The notes below the pieces were generated by a model, which searched no databases, had not been told where the DNA came from, and worked only from the letters and a program-made list of their open reading frames with translations. The position numbers and the translations under genes were made by a program. This document shows, piece after piece, positions 1-10,924 of a DNA stretch of 64,000 bases (positions are counted from its first letter, which is position 1; the number at the start of each line of letters is the position of its first letter). Source of the stretch: Liopterus haemorrhoidalis (taxonomy: Eukaryota > Arthropoda > Insecta > Coleoptera > Dytiscidae); assembly GCA_963971575.1 (NCBI GenBank), contig OZ020613.1:50958250-51022249 (forward strand), given 5' to 3'.

Positions 1-21
1 TACAACCACGGCCTTTGCGGT
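1..21 (-). pseudogene. Outer Pao/BEL integrase codons resuming beyond the nested insertion
   Basis: Read on the minus strand, these 21 bases continue in frame from the integrase codons that stop at 6139-6143. The five bases gcggt at 17-21 are repeated at 6139-6143 as the target duplication of the inserted element. The codons read KGRGC after the shared DR, which fits the family, where a DR-x-RG motif follows the first integrase block. The rest of this element, including its second LTR, lies left of the window. Confidence 0.75.
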
Positions 22-266
22 TGTCTGTTGCTTAGTTTATAAATTCAAATAACCGCGCTTGATTTGTGTACAGAGGTCGTAGAAATAGTAAGCTGTGCTT
101 TTGTACACAAATTAATATGAGATTTTTAGTAGGCAGTGATTAACAACAGACACATGAAGCGAGTATTGACAATATTTTCTGGATAAAATAAATTTTTTCT
201 ACTTGAAGCTGAAGTATCCTGAGTTTGAACGAGTTTTTTACAGTCCACTCCTCTGATCCATTTGAT
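22..266 (+). repeat. 5' LTR of the inner Pao/BEL element
   Basis: The LTR begins with tgtctgttgcttag and matches 5894-6138 closely until the last few bases. The right edge is uncertain: identity with the 3' LTR ends at about 261, after ctgatccat, and the 3' LTR then has cgaca before the target duplication. Confidence 0.85.
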
Positions 267-267
267 T

Positions 268-287
268 TGGTCCTTCTCCAGCCGGAT
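268..287 (+). promoter_or_regulatory. Candidate minus-strand primer-binding site
   Basis: The stretch starting tggtccttctccagccgg follows the 5' LTR by a few bases. The outer element has a closely similar stretch beginning tggtccttc (minus strand, about 10735) just inside its own LTR. The shared position and TGG start fit a tRNA 3'-end binding site. I did not assign the tRNA. Confidence 0.5.
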
Positions 288-497
288 ACTTCAGTGTAAA
301 GAAGAAAGAATTTGGCCGTTGTGTCAAAGGTATGGTCGCATTTATTAGTTTGAATAGGTCAAAACCGTTATAGAACAGTCACAAACTTATTATATTTGGT
401 AAATTACTCGGTGATTTTGTATTGTAGTGTTTACACTGAGTAACTTTAGATTTGTTTGTAATTGTAATAATTTGGTTGGAACGGTTGACTACCAAAA

Positions 498-1010
498 ATG
501 ACGACAACCTTAGACTTAAAAGGTTTAATTATGAAACGGGGTAGTTATAAAGGACAGATTACACGTTTTAGTAATTATTTTAGTAATTTAGAGGTCAGTA
601 CTGCGAGTAATGTGTCCGTAAAACAATTAGAAATAAAGTTGGAAAAAATTCGCGAGATTTATAATTTTTTTAACGAAACACATTTACAAATTGAAATATT
701 AGAAAATAAAGAAGATTCAGCAGAACGGGTAGAATTCGAAGAGACATTTTATAATGTAGTAACAGATGCTGAAATCTTTTTATCTGATTATAAAAAATTA
801 CGTATTGTCATTGAAAATGAAACAAATAACACCTTAGTTACGCATTCAAATAATAATAAACAAAACGTCAAACTTCCAATTATTCATTTGCCAATTTTTT
901 ATGGACAATACGATCAATGGATCGAATTTAAAGACACATTTCATTCACTTATAAACGAAGATACGGCATTGTCAGATATACAACGATTTCATTATTACGT
1001 TCTTCTTTGA
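498..1010 (+). CDS. Pao/BEL gag N-terminal part (frameshifted from pol)
   Basis: A 170-residue ORF encoding the N-terminal gag region of the inner Pao/BEL element (DUF1759 type, forming the cytoplasmic particle). The motif LPIIHLPIFYGQYDQWIEF resembles the outer element's LPEMPIPKFNGDIKKWLEF, and ISLNxF-type text follows in both. In the outer element this region runs uninterrupted into the remainder of gag. Here the frame changes near 995-1005 and the ORF ends in a stop at 1008-1010, while the family reading continues in the overlapping frame of the next ORF. I read this as a one-base loss rather than programmed frameshifting, because the outer copy needs none. The ATG at 498 lies about 230 bp after the LTR. 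Confidence 0.8.
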   Translation: MTTTLDLKGLIMKRGSYKGQITRFSNYFSNLEVSTASNVSVKQLEIKLEKIREIYNFFNETHLQIEILENKEDSAERVEFEETFYNVVTDAEIFLSDYKKLRIVIENETNNTLVTHSNNNKQNVKLPIIHLPIFYGQYDQWIEFKDTFHSLINEDTALSDIQRFHYYVLL

Positions 1011-4000
1011 GGGATAAGGCATCCAAAGTTATAAGTTCTTTGACAGTATCAGCTAGTAATTACAAGGTTGCATGGGATTTGCTTACCGAGAGGTACGACA
1101 ATCGTAAATTAATAATAAAAAAACATATTTCGGCTTTATTTAATATGCCTTCGTTACAGAAGGAAACACTCGCACATTTACAACAACTTCTTGATACGTT
1201 TCAAAAACATTTTAGATCATTAAACGTTTTAAATGTGCCAGTTAAACATTGGGATATTTTATTATTATATATAATCGTTTCGAAATTAGATAGCGATACT
1301 AAAAGAAAATGGAACGAATATGAATTAGATATAGAGACGCCAACGATCGACGACATGCTAACATTCTTAAACAAACGTTGCAGTGTTTTAGAATCAGACT
1401 CTGAGGGTATTAAAGCAAAAAATATGAATGTGCGTAACGATAATAAAATTAGGTCAAATGCGGTAGTGGATATGAATAAAAAATGTACATATTGTAATCA
1501 GCATCATAGTATTACGCAATGTTCGAGTTTCTTAAAATTATCAGAAAAAGGTCGGCATGCTGAAATAAGAAAACTGAACTTATGTTTTAACTGTTTGAAA
1601 GGTAACCACATTGTAAGAAATTGTACAGCTCCTAAATGCACAAAATGTCGCAAGCGGCATAATATTTTGTTACATTTTGAACAGGGTGCAAAACAAGGTG
1701 ACGAATCAGATGAAGAATCTGATGGGCAAGTTGACATTAAAATAAAACCTGTCATAGAAAACAACAATGCATTTGTCTCTCACTCCCGAGAATCTGTAAA
1801 TTCGTATGAATATGTTTTATTATCCACAGCTATTATTGTTGTGTATGACATATTTAAAAATCGTCATGAGTTTCGTGCATTGTTAGATAGCGGTAGTCAA
1901 TCGAATTTTATTACGGAAAGAGCTGTTAAAATCTTAACTTCAACTAAACTTAAATGTACTAAAAATATTGTTGGTATAAATCAATCACATTCACGTGTAG
2001 AGTATAAATCTGATATAACTATTCATAACCTGAATAAAACGTTTAACTTAGATATATCATGTTTGATTTTATCCAAAATAACTGATGAATTACCGAAAAT
2101 TAAATCTAGTCTCTTAAAGATACCGGCTGACGTTACGCTGGCCGATCCTGGTTATTTTAATGGTGGAGAGATAGATATTTTGTTAGGGTCAGCAGTATTT
2201 TGGCAATTATTGGGCAAAGATCGAATTGATTTGAATAAAAAAGGACCTACGTTATTTGACACTAAATTAGGTTGGGTCTTAGGTGGAAAATTAGAATTAA
2301 AAAACAATTATTCTGAGAAAATACGTTCTAATGTTTGTGTTAGTTGCGAAAAGATATCAGATAAGTTAGAAAAATTTTGGGAAATCGAGAATTTAGATTC
2401 GCAAAAGGAATTAACATTGAACGAAAAATTTTGCGAAAACTATTTTATAGAAACGCATAAAAGAGATTCTTCCGGGCGTTTTATTGTGAAGATTCCCTTT
2501 AATGACAATCTTAGAAAATTAGGTAACTGTAAAAATATTGCATTAAAGAGATTCTTAAATTTAGAGAGGCGTTTTGATCAAGATATGGAATTGAAAAATC
2601 AATACTCACAATTTATGTCGGAATATGCAAGTTTAGGGCATATGTCAATTGTAAAAGAATATGATATTAACGACGGTTACTTTTTACCACATCATGCAGT
2701 TTTTAAAAAGGACAACAATATTAAAAAAATTAGAGTTGTGTTTGACGGATCAGCAAAATCAAGTACCGGAGTATCGTTGAATGACGTGCAATATGTGGGG
2801 CCAACGATACAAAATGACTTATTTTCAGTCTTAGTCAGATTTAGACAACATGCTTTTGTTCTTACCGCGGATGTTGTAAAAATGTATAGACAAGTTCTTA
2901 TTTCGGATGAACATAAAAAATATCAATTAATATTTTGGAGAGAGAACCCAACCGATCCTTTGCAAATTTTTCAGCTAAATACGGTGACTTATGGTCAGGC
3001 ATGCGCACCATATCTCGCGATAAGAAGTTTGTTTCAACTGGGTATAGAATTAGAAAAGTCCGATTCTGTTTTAGCTGGTATAATTAAAAATGATTTTTAC
3101 GTTGACGACTTGTTGACTGGGGCTGACACTATGTCAGAATTGTTGGAAATTAAAGACAAGTTAGTTAAAACTCTAGCTAAAGGTGGTTTCTTGTTGAGCA
3201 AGTGGTGTGTAAATTTGCAAGAAAAACAGGAAACTTTAGATATTTCATGTTTAAATGATCGAGATAAAATTTTAGGTGTGCGATGGAATCCTAAGAAGGA
3301 TATATTGCATTATTCTGTTAACGATATAAACGATTCCCCGACTTTTACTAAACGGACTATTTTGTCTCAAGTATCACAATTATACGACCCATTAGGGATT
3401 ATTGGGCCAATTATAATTTTAGCGAAAATTCTGATTCAGAAGTTGTGGTTATTACAACTAGATTGGGATGAATCAGTACCAAACTCGATAATATCTGAGT
3501 GGATTGATTTTAAAACGCAACTTAAGAACATAGAGAGCATTGAAATACCGCGATGCATAGTTAACAAAGGTAACATTAGCGTAGAACTTCATGGATTTTC
3601 GGACGCAAGCGAACAAGCGTATGGAGCATGCGTTTATGTGCGCACTAAGACGCATAGAGGGTATGATACACGCTTAATATGCGCTAAGTCTAGAGTCGCT
3701 CCAGTCAAAAAAATAACGTTACCTCGTTTAGAATTATGCGGCGCAGTACTTTTATCAAAATTGCTCCAAAAGGTTAAAAATTCAATAACTATTAATGTCA
3801 ATAGAATATATTGTTGGACGGATTCAACTGTTGTGTTATGTTGGATAAAAAATAGAACGGCATGTTGGAAGACTTTTGTAGCGAATCGCGTTTCTATTGT
3901 TCAAACAATTACGCATATTGATGATTGGCATTATATAAAATCAAAAGAGAATCCAGCAGACGTGATCTCACGAGGAATGTTGCCAAACGAACTTATTAAT

Positions 4001-5623
4001 TCGGAATTATGGTTTCATGGCCCAAATTGGTTAAAATGTGATTCGTTAGAGTGGCCAAAACAAAACTTAATATTAAAAAATGATACTTTATTAGAAAGAA
4101 AAAATTTGATTTCAAATGTATCCATAGAAAAATCAAAATTTGATATTTGTGAAAGATTTTCAAATTATAATACATTAATTGCTAGTTTTGCTTTCATATT
4201 AAGGTTTGTTTATAATACTAGAAACAAAACACGACGTACCGGTAATCTTTCACAATTCGAATTGAATAATGCGTTGAATAAATTAATTTTAATTGTACAA
4301 TCTGAATCGTTTTGTGAAGATCTAAAACAATTAAAAAAACACGGACAAGTCCTCAATAAGAGCAATTTATTATCTTTAAGCCCTTTTTTAGATAAAGACG
4401 GTTTGCTTCGTGTGGGAGGTAGGTTGTCACAATCGAATTATGAATATACTAAGAAATATCCCCTATTGTTGCCTCATAAACATAAATTAACATTATTAAT
4501 TTTGATGCAAAAACATAAAACACTTTTGCACTGTGGTGCACATACTTTGCTTAATTCAGTAAGAGAAAATTTTTGGCCAATAGGAGGGAAAACTTTAGCC
4601 AAACAAGTTACTAGAAACTGCATAACTTGTTTTAAGGCACGACCTAGGTTTCAACCTTATAAGATGCGTGATTTACCTCGTACTCGTGTCACTCCTAGCC
4701 GTCCCTTTTTAGTTAGCGGTACGGACTTTGCAGGACCATTCTTGGTAAAGGATAGGGCCACCAGGGGAGCACAATTATTAAAATCATATGTGTGCGTATT
4801 CGTTTGCTTCTCGACTAAAGCGGTGCACCTTGAGTTGGTAGCGGATCCTACTACTGATAGTTTTCTAGCTGCGTTAAAACGATTTTTTGCACGCAGAGGT
4901 ATGTCCTCAGACTTGTATTCTGACAATGCCACAAATTTCGTTGGTGCAAATAACGAAATTAAAAAGGTGTATGAGTTTCTCAACGAAAATCAGAATGTAA
5001 TTTTAAATGATTTAAATAAACAAGGTATTACTTGGCATTTTATACCCCCTAGATCACCTCATTTTGGAGGTTTGTGGGAATCATCTGTTAAAAGTATGAA
5101 AGGTCATCTTGTCAAAGTTATAGGAGAAAACCATTTACGTTATGATGAATTTGTGACTGTTCTTGCGCGCGTTGAAGCTTGTTTAAACTCGCGACCATTA
5201 ACAAGTATAAGCGACGACCCTGCAGATTTGAATTCGCTGACCCCAGCGCACTTTTTAATCGGAGGTCCGATTCATTCGATACCAGAAGTAGATGTCTGCA
5301 AAGAAAAACTTAATAGCTTATCACGCTGGGAAAAGACGCAACAAATTACCCAGCAGTTTTGGCGTCGTTGGATGAGAGACTACATTCAACAACTGCAATG
5401 CCGCACCAAGTGGCAAGCTCAGGCAAACAACAGCTTGCTCGTCGGTGATCTGGTGTTGATGATGAACGAGAACACGTCTTCTCTTCAATGGCCATTAGGC
5501 CGTATTACACAACTACACCCAGGCGAAGATGGGACAATTCGAGTAGTTACCTTAAAGACTAGTACTGGTACCTACACCCGTTCTTCAAAGAAGATTTGTA
5601 AACTGCCCCTTCCCGCACCCTAA
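1007..5623 (+). CDS. Pao/BEL gag-pol polyprotein (protease, RT, RNase H, integrase)
   Basis: A 1538-residue polyprotein that copies the element's RNA into DNA and integrates it. Order seen: rest of gag; cysteine knuckles near residues 158, 191 and 206; a DUF1758 aspartic protease with DSGSQ near 293; Pao-type reverse transcriptase with RVVFDGSAKSS near 575 and the active-site YVDD near 698; RNase H with GFSDAS near 862; an HHCC zinc domain near 1174; an integrase core with TDFAGPF near 1238, SDNATNF near 1305 and the glutamate of GLWESS near 1358; and a DUF5641-type C-terminus to about 1530. All catalytic motifs I can check are present. Only the junction with the upstream gag ORF is broken. 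The first ATG of this frame is not a real start, as the preceding codons of the same frame already read as gag. Confidence 0.93.
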   Translation: MRDKASKVISSLTVSASNYKVAWDLLTERYDNRKLIIKKHISALFNMPSLQKETLAHLQQLLDTFQKHFRSLNVLNVPVKHWDILLLYIIVSKLDSDTKRKWNEYELDIETPTIDDMLTFLNKRCSVLESDSEGIKAKNMNVRNDNKIRSNAVVDMNKKCTYCNQHHSITQCSSFLKLSEKGRHAEIRKLNLCFNCLKGNHIVRNCTAPKCTKCRKRHNILLHFEQGAKQGDESDEESDGQVDIKIKPVIENNNAFVSHSRESVNSYEYVLLSTAIIVVYDIFKNRHEFRALLDSGSQSNFITERAVKILTSTKLKCTKNIVGINQSHSRVEYKSDITIHNLNKTFNLDISCLILSKITDELPKIKSSLLKIPADVTLADPGYFNGGEIDILLGSAVFWQLLGKDRIDLNKKGPTLFDTKLGWVLGGKLELKNNYSEKIRSNVCVSCEKISDKLEKFWEIENLDSQKELTLNEKFCENYFIETHKRDSSGRFIVKIPFNDNLRKLGNCKNIALKRFLNLERRFDQDMELKNQYSQFMSEYASLGHMSIVKEYDINDGYFLPHHAVFKKDNNIKKIRVVFDGSAKSSTGVSLNDVQYVGPTIQNDLFSVLVRFRQHAFVLTADVVKMYRQVLISDEHKKYQLIFWRENPTDPLQIFQLNTVTYGQACAPYLAIRSLFQLGIELEKSDSVLAGIIKNDFYVDDLLTGADTMSELLEIKDKLVKTLAKGGFLLSKWCVNLQEKQETLDISCLNDRDKILGVRWNPKKDILHYSVNDINDSPTFTKRTILSQVSQLYDPLGIIGPIIILAKILIQKLWLLQLDWDESVPNSIISEWIDFKTQLKNIESIEIPRCIVNKGNISVELHGFSDASEQAYGACVYVRTKTHRGYDTRLICAKSRVAPVKKITLPRLELCGAVLLSKLLQKVKNSITINVNRIYCWTDSTVVLCWIKNRTACWKTFVANRVSIVQTITHIDDWHYIKSKENPADVISRGMLPNELINSELWFHGPNWLKCDSLEWPKQNLILKNDTLLERKNLISNVSIEKSKFDICERFSNYNTLIASFAFILRFVYNTRNKTRRTGNLSQFELNNALNKLILIVQSESFCEDLKQLKKHGQVLNKSNLLSLSPFLDKDGLLRVGGRLSQSNYEYTKKYPLLLPHKHKLTLLILMQKHKTLLHCGAHTLLNSVRENFWPIGGKTLAKQVTRNCITCFKARPRFQPYKMRDLPRTRVTPSRPFLVSGTDFAGPFLVKDRATRGAQLLKSYVCVFVCFSTKAVHLELVADPTTDSFLAALKRFFARRGMSSDLYSDNATNFVGANNEIKKVYEFLNENQNVILNDLNKQGITWHFIPPRSPHFGGLWESSVKSMKGHLVKVIGENHLRYDEFVTVLARVEACLNSRPLTSISDDPADLNSLTPAHFLIGGPIHSIPEVDVCKEKLNSLSRWEKTQQITQQFWRRWMRDYIQQLQCRTKWQAQANNSLLVGDLVLMMNENTSSLQWPLGRITQLHPGEDGTIRVVTLKTSTGTYTRSSKKICKLPLPAP

Positions 5624-5893
5624 AAGTGTAGTACCAATAGTGTTTGTGTAGTGAAATTATGGCCTGTTAAAATATAATATCGAAGTGTTAGTTTTAATTT
5701 AAACTAAAATTTTTCGAAATTTTACAGACTGACACTAAATTGTACTATTGTTTGTTAAAAAAAAAATGTATACGTATTTCCTATTTGCTAAAATTCATAT
5801 TGTATTGTTTGCTTTACTTGATAATTGTTAATTATTGTTTGATTTATTTGTATATTTTGTGTATTGAAAATTGTATTTTCAAGCTGGCCGAAA
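5624..5893 (+). other. 3' leader of the inner Pao/BEL element
   Basis: AT-rich non-coding DNA between the pol stop and the 3' LTR. It ends in aagctggccgaaa just before the LTR; a similar ggccgaa lies inside the outer element's LTR. No polypurine tract is obvious. I see no gene here. Confidence 0.6.
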
Positions 5894-6138
5894 TGTCTGT
5901 TGCTTAGTTTATAAATTCAAATAACCGCGCTTGATTTGTGTACAGAGGTCGTAGAAATAGTAAGCTGTGCTTTTGTACACAAATTAATATGAGATTTTTA
6001 GTAGGCAGTGATTAACAACAGACACATGAAGCGAGTATTGACAATATTTTCTGGATAAAATAAATTTTTTCTACTTGAAGCTGAAGTATCCTGAGTTTGA
6101 ACGAGTTTTTTACAGTCCACTCCTCTGATCCATCGACA
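5894..6138 (+). repeat. 3' LTR of the inner Pao/BEL element
   Basis: A second copy of the repeat at 22-266, ending in cgaca and followed at once by the target duplication gcggt (6139-6143). These last five bases are not seen at the corresponding point of the 5' LTR, which may have lost them. Confidence 0.9.
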
Positions 6139-9100
6139 GCGGTCTTTAGTCATTATAGGTCCAGCGTAGTCAATTCCGGTAACAGCAAACGGATATCCTG
6201 GAAGGACGCGTGCCTCAGGTAGATTACCCATTCGCGGTTGAATGCAGACTGGTCGCGCTCGAAAACAGCTGATGCACTCGTGCACAGTCTTCTTTGCTAA
6301 ATTTCTGCCTTGGATCGGCCATATTCGCTCGCGAATGTTTGCTAGTAGTAGCTGAGGGCCAGCGTGAAACAATTTAATGTGTTCATATCTGAATATTAGT
6401 TTAGTGAGATTGTGACTCGAAGACAGTATTAAGGGATGTTTTTTGTCAAATCTGAATTTTGAATTTTCTAGTCTTCCGCCTACCCTTAAAAGCTGATCGG
6501 ATGACAAGAAAGGGCTTAGTTTAATAATATTACTCCTTTTACTCAAAGGCTTTTTTGACTTAAGGAAGTTTATTTCAGTGCCGAATGACTCTGACTGAGA
6601 TAATTGGACTAATTTAAAGAATGCCCTGTTCGTTTCGTTAAATGTTAATGGGCCGACTTGTCGCGATTCCCTTTTTCGTTTTGAGTTTTCGATGAATCTG
6701 AGTACAAATGCCGTCACACGTTTCAGTTTAATTAAACTCGAGAATTTACTGAAAAACAAAGATTCTTCAGGATTTTTTATCGCAAAACTGCGCGTTTCGT
6801 TACGTAACTCCGGTAATTTTTCTTGCACGTATTTTAATGAAGGCCACTGTCCTTCATCTTCTGCTAACCATTTTGGACCGTTAAACCAGTTTTTAAGATC
6901 AAGCGCTTGTGAGGGACTGATGCCTCTGGACAACATATCCGCGGGATTTTCCTTTGTAGGTACGTGACGCCATACATCTGCATGCGTCAGTTGTTGTATC
7001 TCAGACACCCTGTTACCTGCGAATTGATTTAAGGAGTTAGGTGTAGCCTTCAGCCAACCCAGGACTACCGTAGAGTCCGTCCAAAATGTATACTTGGTTT
7101 CCGATTTCAGATTTAACGATTGCTTTACTTTGTTCATTAAGCGCGCGAGTGTGAGAGCGCCGCACAACTCTAGCCGCGGTATAGTTACTGGCTTTAAAGG
7201 GGCTACCTTGCCTTTTGAACATAATAAATGTACGTATACTTCGCCATTTTGTTTTGCGGATCTGACATATATGCAGCCACCGTAAGCGTTCATAGAAGCG
7301 TCTGAGAATCCATGAACTTGGATATCTACAGCCTCATTACATATTACGTTTCGGGGTATGCGTAGTTTGTTCAAACAAGGAAGTTCCTTGACTAATCTCA
7401 ACCAAAACGATTTCAACTCATGAGGTAGCGGTTCATCCCACGTAAGCTTAAGTAGCCATAATTTTTGTAGTAGCATTTTCGCGTTTATAGTGCAAGCAGA
7501 TAGAAGTCCGAGGGGGTCAAATATTTGAGCGATTTCGGATAGAACAGTGCGCTTTGTTATGACTTTACTGTCTATCATTTTTACGTCATACATAAAATTG
7601 TCTGAATGACAATTCCATAACAGCCCTAATGTCTTCGCGTTTTCATTCTCAGAAAGATTAACTATCTTTAGAGCAGAATTTTCCGTATCAAGGTTTTTAA
7701 GTATCCGTGTATCATTCGAATGCCACTTTCGAAGTTCGAAGCAACCTGTTTCTAAGACCGCTGTTACACGCTGAGCAATCCGAGTTACTTCTTCGACTGA
7801 AGAGCCACCGCTTAATAGGTCGTCGGCGTAAAAATCACGTTCGATTATTTGCGCAATCTCTGGTTCCGAATCCTTTATTTCCTTTGCCAGCTCTAGAACG
7901 CTACGTATCGCGAGAAATGACGCTGACGCTGTTCCGTACGTTACGGTGTTGAGGTTGTACGCGATTAAAGGTTCCTTTGGCTCAGATCTCCAGAGTATCC
8001 TCTGTAGAGGCCTTTGACTTGTCTCTACAAGTACCTGCCTGTACATTTTAGCGATGTCGGCCGCGATAACGTATCTATGTTTTCTAAACCGCAAGATGAT
8101 TGAGATTAAGTCTTCCTGTATAGTAGGACCTACCATTTGCAGGTTATTTGAGGAATAACCCGAAGTGCTTAAGGCAGAAGCGTCAAAAACTACGCGCAAC
8201 TTAGTAGTTAAGCTGTCTTCGCGAATTACTCCGTGATGCGGCATGTAATACGTGATCGGAGCGTCATCTGGCTTCTTAACAGCGGACATGTGACCTAATT
8301 CTTTATATTCCTGCATGAAATTGACGTATTCACGTTTAAGGCTGGAGTTCGACTGTAGTTTGCGCTCTAAAGTCAGGAATCGGTTTTCAGCTAATTGTCG
8401 AGACTCACCTAACTTGGATGGCGGTTCCTTGAATGGAACGGATACTATAAACCGACCGTCTTTGTCGCGTTTCGTATTTCTTACGAAATGTTCCTCGCAT
8501 TGCCTTTCTTCAACAGAGAATACTCGCTTTTCTAAAAAACCTTCTTCGATTTCCCAAAATCGCGCTATTTGATCTTGGATAGTTTTTGAAAAGTTACAAA
8601 AAGTTTTTGTACAAAATTGTGAAGCAATTGGTCCGGAAATGACCCATCCTAATTTACTTTCCCGCATGACGGGCATGTTTTTTCCTAGGGAGGTTTGTTG
8701 CGCTCCAATAAGATTCCAATATAAATCTGCTCCGATAAGCATGTCGATTTTTCCCGGATAGTGAAACTGCGGGTCCGCTAACTTGCAATGTTTTGGTATA
8801 TTTAATGCACTGACATTTACCATCGCGTTCGGTAAGTCCCCGGTTATAACCGGTAGTACGAGACAGGTCACTTGTGTCTTAAAGTTGCATATTCGCGATT
8901 TGATTTTTAGGTTACATTTGAATTGGGTTTCTGAGATAACGTGATTTAACCCGGTAATTGATAAATTAATTTTTTCCTTGCTTATTTGCAATTTATCACA
9001 CAATTCAGATGTTATAAATGAAGATTGACTTCCAGAGTCTAAAAGTACGCGGGCCGTATGAACGCGATTGAATTTATCAAAAATTAGAATTTGCGCGGTT

Positions 9101-10395
9101 GCCAACAGTACTTGTCGGTATGCGTTGCTGGTTGTGTGCACAGCTACGTCCGCCTTTGTTTGAGTTGTTGTTGGCGCGCCATCCGTTTGCCTATCTGAAC
9201 TCTCCGACGTTTCTCGACCTTGGTGCAAAGCAGTATTGTGTTTGAGGTTGCATACTCTACAACCTCCTGACTGACAGGCGTTTGCCGCGTGACCGCCGCG
9301 TAAACAATTAAAACATAACTTAAGAGTTCGAATGCGCTGACGTCTGTCCTCAACAGTAAACTTTTTGAAGTCTGGACATTGGTAAATAAAATGATTATCT
9401 TTGCAGATGCCGCATTTTATGGTTTTACTAAAAAATGCCTTAGTTGTATTATGTCGTTTGAATTGTTTATCGTCACGATTGTGTTCAGATGTTTCTAATA
9501 GGTCTGCACGTCCCTTTAAAAACTCTCTAAGATTAGTCATTGTTGGAACTTCGTTAGTAAATCTATATTTTTGCCACTCATTCAACGTAACCCGGTCAAA
9601 CTTTTTTTCGATAATATAAATGAGAAGGGTATCCCACGAATGTACTGGCTGGCCTAGATGCTCCAGCGTTTTTAAATGTTTGTTAATGGTATCAATTAAA
9701 TTGCGAATTTTATCGGGAGATACTTTAATTATCTGCTCAGCTTCACAGATTTCTTTTACGTGATTGTGTAACAACAATCGTTTATTGTTAAAACGGTCAC
9801 AAAGAGCTTGCCATGCTATGTCGTAATTTTCCGCTGTGAAATCTATAGATTCGATAACCCCAGGCGCGCTACCTTCCAGGGATTCTATCAAATAGTAGAA
9901 TTTCTCGACATTATCAATGTCTTCGTTCTTGTGTATTAAAGACATGAATTTTTCGCGAAACTCCAGCCATTTCTTTATGTCTCCATTAAATTTTGGAATT
10001 GGCATCTCGGGTAGCGTTGTCGATCGAGGGTTATTTCGCGTTTTGTTTGACAACGTTTCATTATTATCCAAATCTTTATTAAATTTATTTATAATGGAGG
10101 TTGCGATTGACGTTTGCTTATGATAAATCCTTTCGAAAGATTCGCGCTCTGCAAATTCATCTGCAAGATTTTCCGCTACACTCTCTATGCTATCTTGAAT
10201 TTCGCTAAATTCCGATATTATGGGTTCCACGATCGTTAATCGTCTCTTTAATTGAATTAAATCTAAATCCGCTAAGTCATTGACCGTTTCGATTTTGTCT
10301 TGCAATTCGACAATGAAGTTCGCGAATATCGTTAATCGCGACTTTATGGATGCGCGTTTTTTTACGAGTTGTTTCACCTCTTTTGTCTCAACCAT
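6139..10395 (-). pseudogene. Outer Pao/BEL gag-pol, interrupted in the integrase
   Basis: A second, distinct Pao/BEL polyprotein on the minus strand, starting at the ATG at 10395. Domains in order: DUF1759 gag with MPIPKFNG near residue 128; CCHC knuckles near 328-375; protease DSGSQ near 452; reverse transcriptase RVVFDAS near 732 and YADD near 858; RNase H GFSDAS near 1030; the integrase HHCC zinc domain near 1350; and the first integrase block GIDYAGPI near 1405. The coding frame is open up to the insertion point at 6143, where the inner element breaks it after the codons for DR. The open frame that runs on to 5998 is only the inner LTR read antisense. Codons are more GC-rich than those of the inner element, so the two belong to different families. 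Without the insertion the visible part would be intact. Confidence 0.92.
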
Positions 10396-10739
10396 GTTTG
10401 AGATGACTTTTTACAAATATAAGTAAAAAATGCGATTGCGTAATGAATACTGACACAAGTAGATACCAACTTATTTTGTAGGTAATACAATAAAATTGTA
10501 AGAGATAGGGAACAAAGGAAACTCACGTTTCTTATCGATGCGTTGTTGCCAAAGCTACGCTTCTGAGAACTCGACTTCGTAGTCGCCCAATTTCTTCTTG
10601 ATGTGCAAACACCGGTGCTCGGGTCCGTTGACTGCGTTGGCGTACTGCACTTCTCGTTTTCCGTTACGTTCAGGTTATGCACTTTAATTTATATGCAAAT
10701 TTTGATTCGGCTTCAATCCGAGCTTCCGAAGGACCATTA
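10396..10739 (-). other. 5' leader of the outer Pao/BEL element
   Basis: Between the LTR and the gag ATG. Reading the minus strand from 10739, a candidate primer-binding site beginning tggtccttcgg follows the LTR after two or three bases. The rest is non-coding leader; the 102-residue ORF spanning it is not like any gag I know. Confidence 0.6.
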
Positions 10740-10924
10740 TGTTGGGTGCATATTGAACATTAACTGAGAACTTTTAACTGTATTTATTTTGAACTTATAA
10801 CTTATTACATTTCATTTTAATTTTATGTGTTACGTGCTTTCTCTTGCACGCATTGTGTGTTACTGACCACCGTAGGTCGTGGGGGGAGAGCTGGGGAGGC
10901 GAAGTTGGCCGAAGATTCCCGACA
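10740..10924 (-). repeat. 5' LTR of the outer Pao/BEL element
   Basis: A 185-bp block bounded by tgttggg on the left and cccgaca on the right of the plus strand, that is TGT...ACA on the minus strand. It sits at the expected distance from gag and next to a tggtcc primer-site-like sequence. The partner LTR is outside the window, so direct identity could not be checked. Confidence 0.7.

Larger units (their letters stand above)
22..6138 (+). mobile_element. Full-length Pao/BEL LTR retrotransposon (inner element)
   Basis: A complete LTR retrotransposon with direct LTRs at 22-about 266 and 5894-6138, a candidate primer-binding site after the 5' LTR, gag-pol at 498-5623 and a 3' leader. It is flanked by the 5-bp duplication gcggt (17-21 and 6139-6143), which is the size expected for this superfamily. 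It landed inside the integrase region of a second Pao/BEL element lying on the opposite strand. The two LTRs look almost identical over about 240 bp, which argues for a recent insertion, but a single frame change separates gag from the rest, so this copy is probably not autonomous. Confidence 0.92.
6139..10924 (-). mobile_element. Outer Pao/BEL LTR retrotransposon (5' part)
   Basis: The minus-strand element comprises its 5' LTR at 10740-10924, a leader of about 340 bp, and gag-pol from 10395 leftward. It is cut by the inner element at the gcggt site and continues at 1-21 and beyond the window. It must be older than the inner element. Confidence 0.88.

Noticed and set aside
5998..6138. The C-terminal 45 residues of the long minus-strand Pao/BEL ORF
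   Set aside because: They are the inner element's LTR read antisense, past the insertion point.
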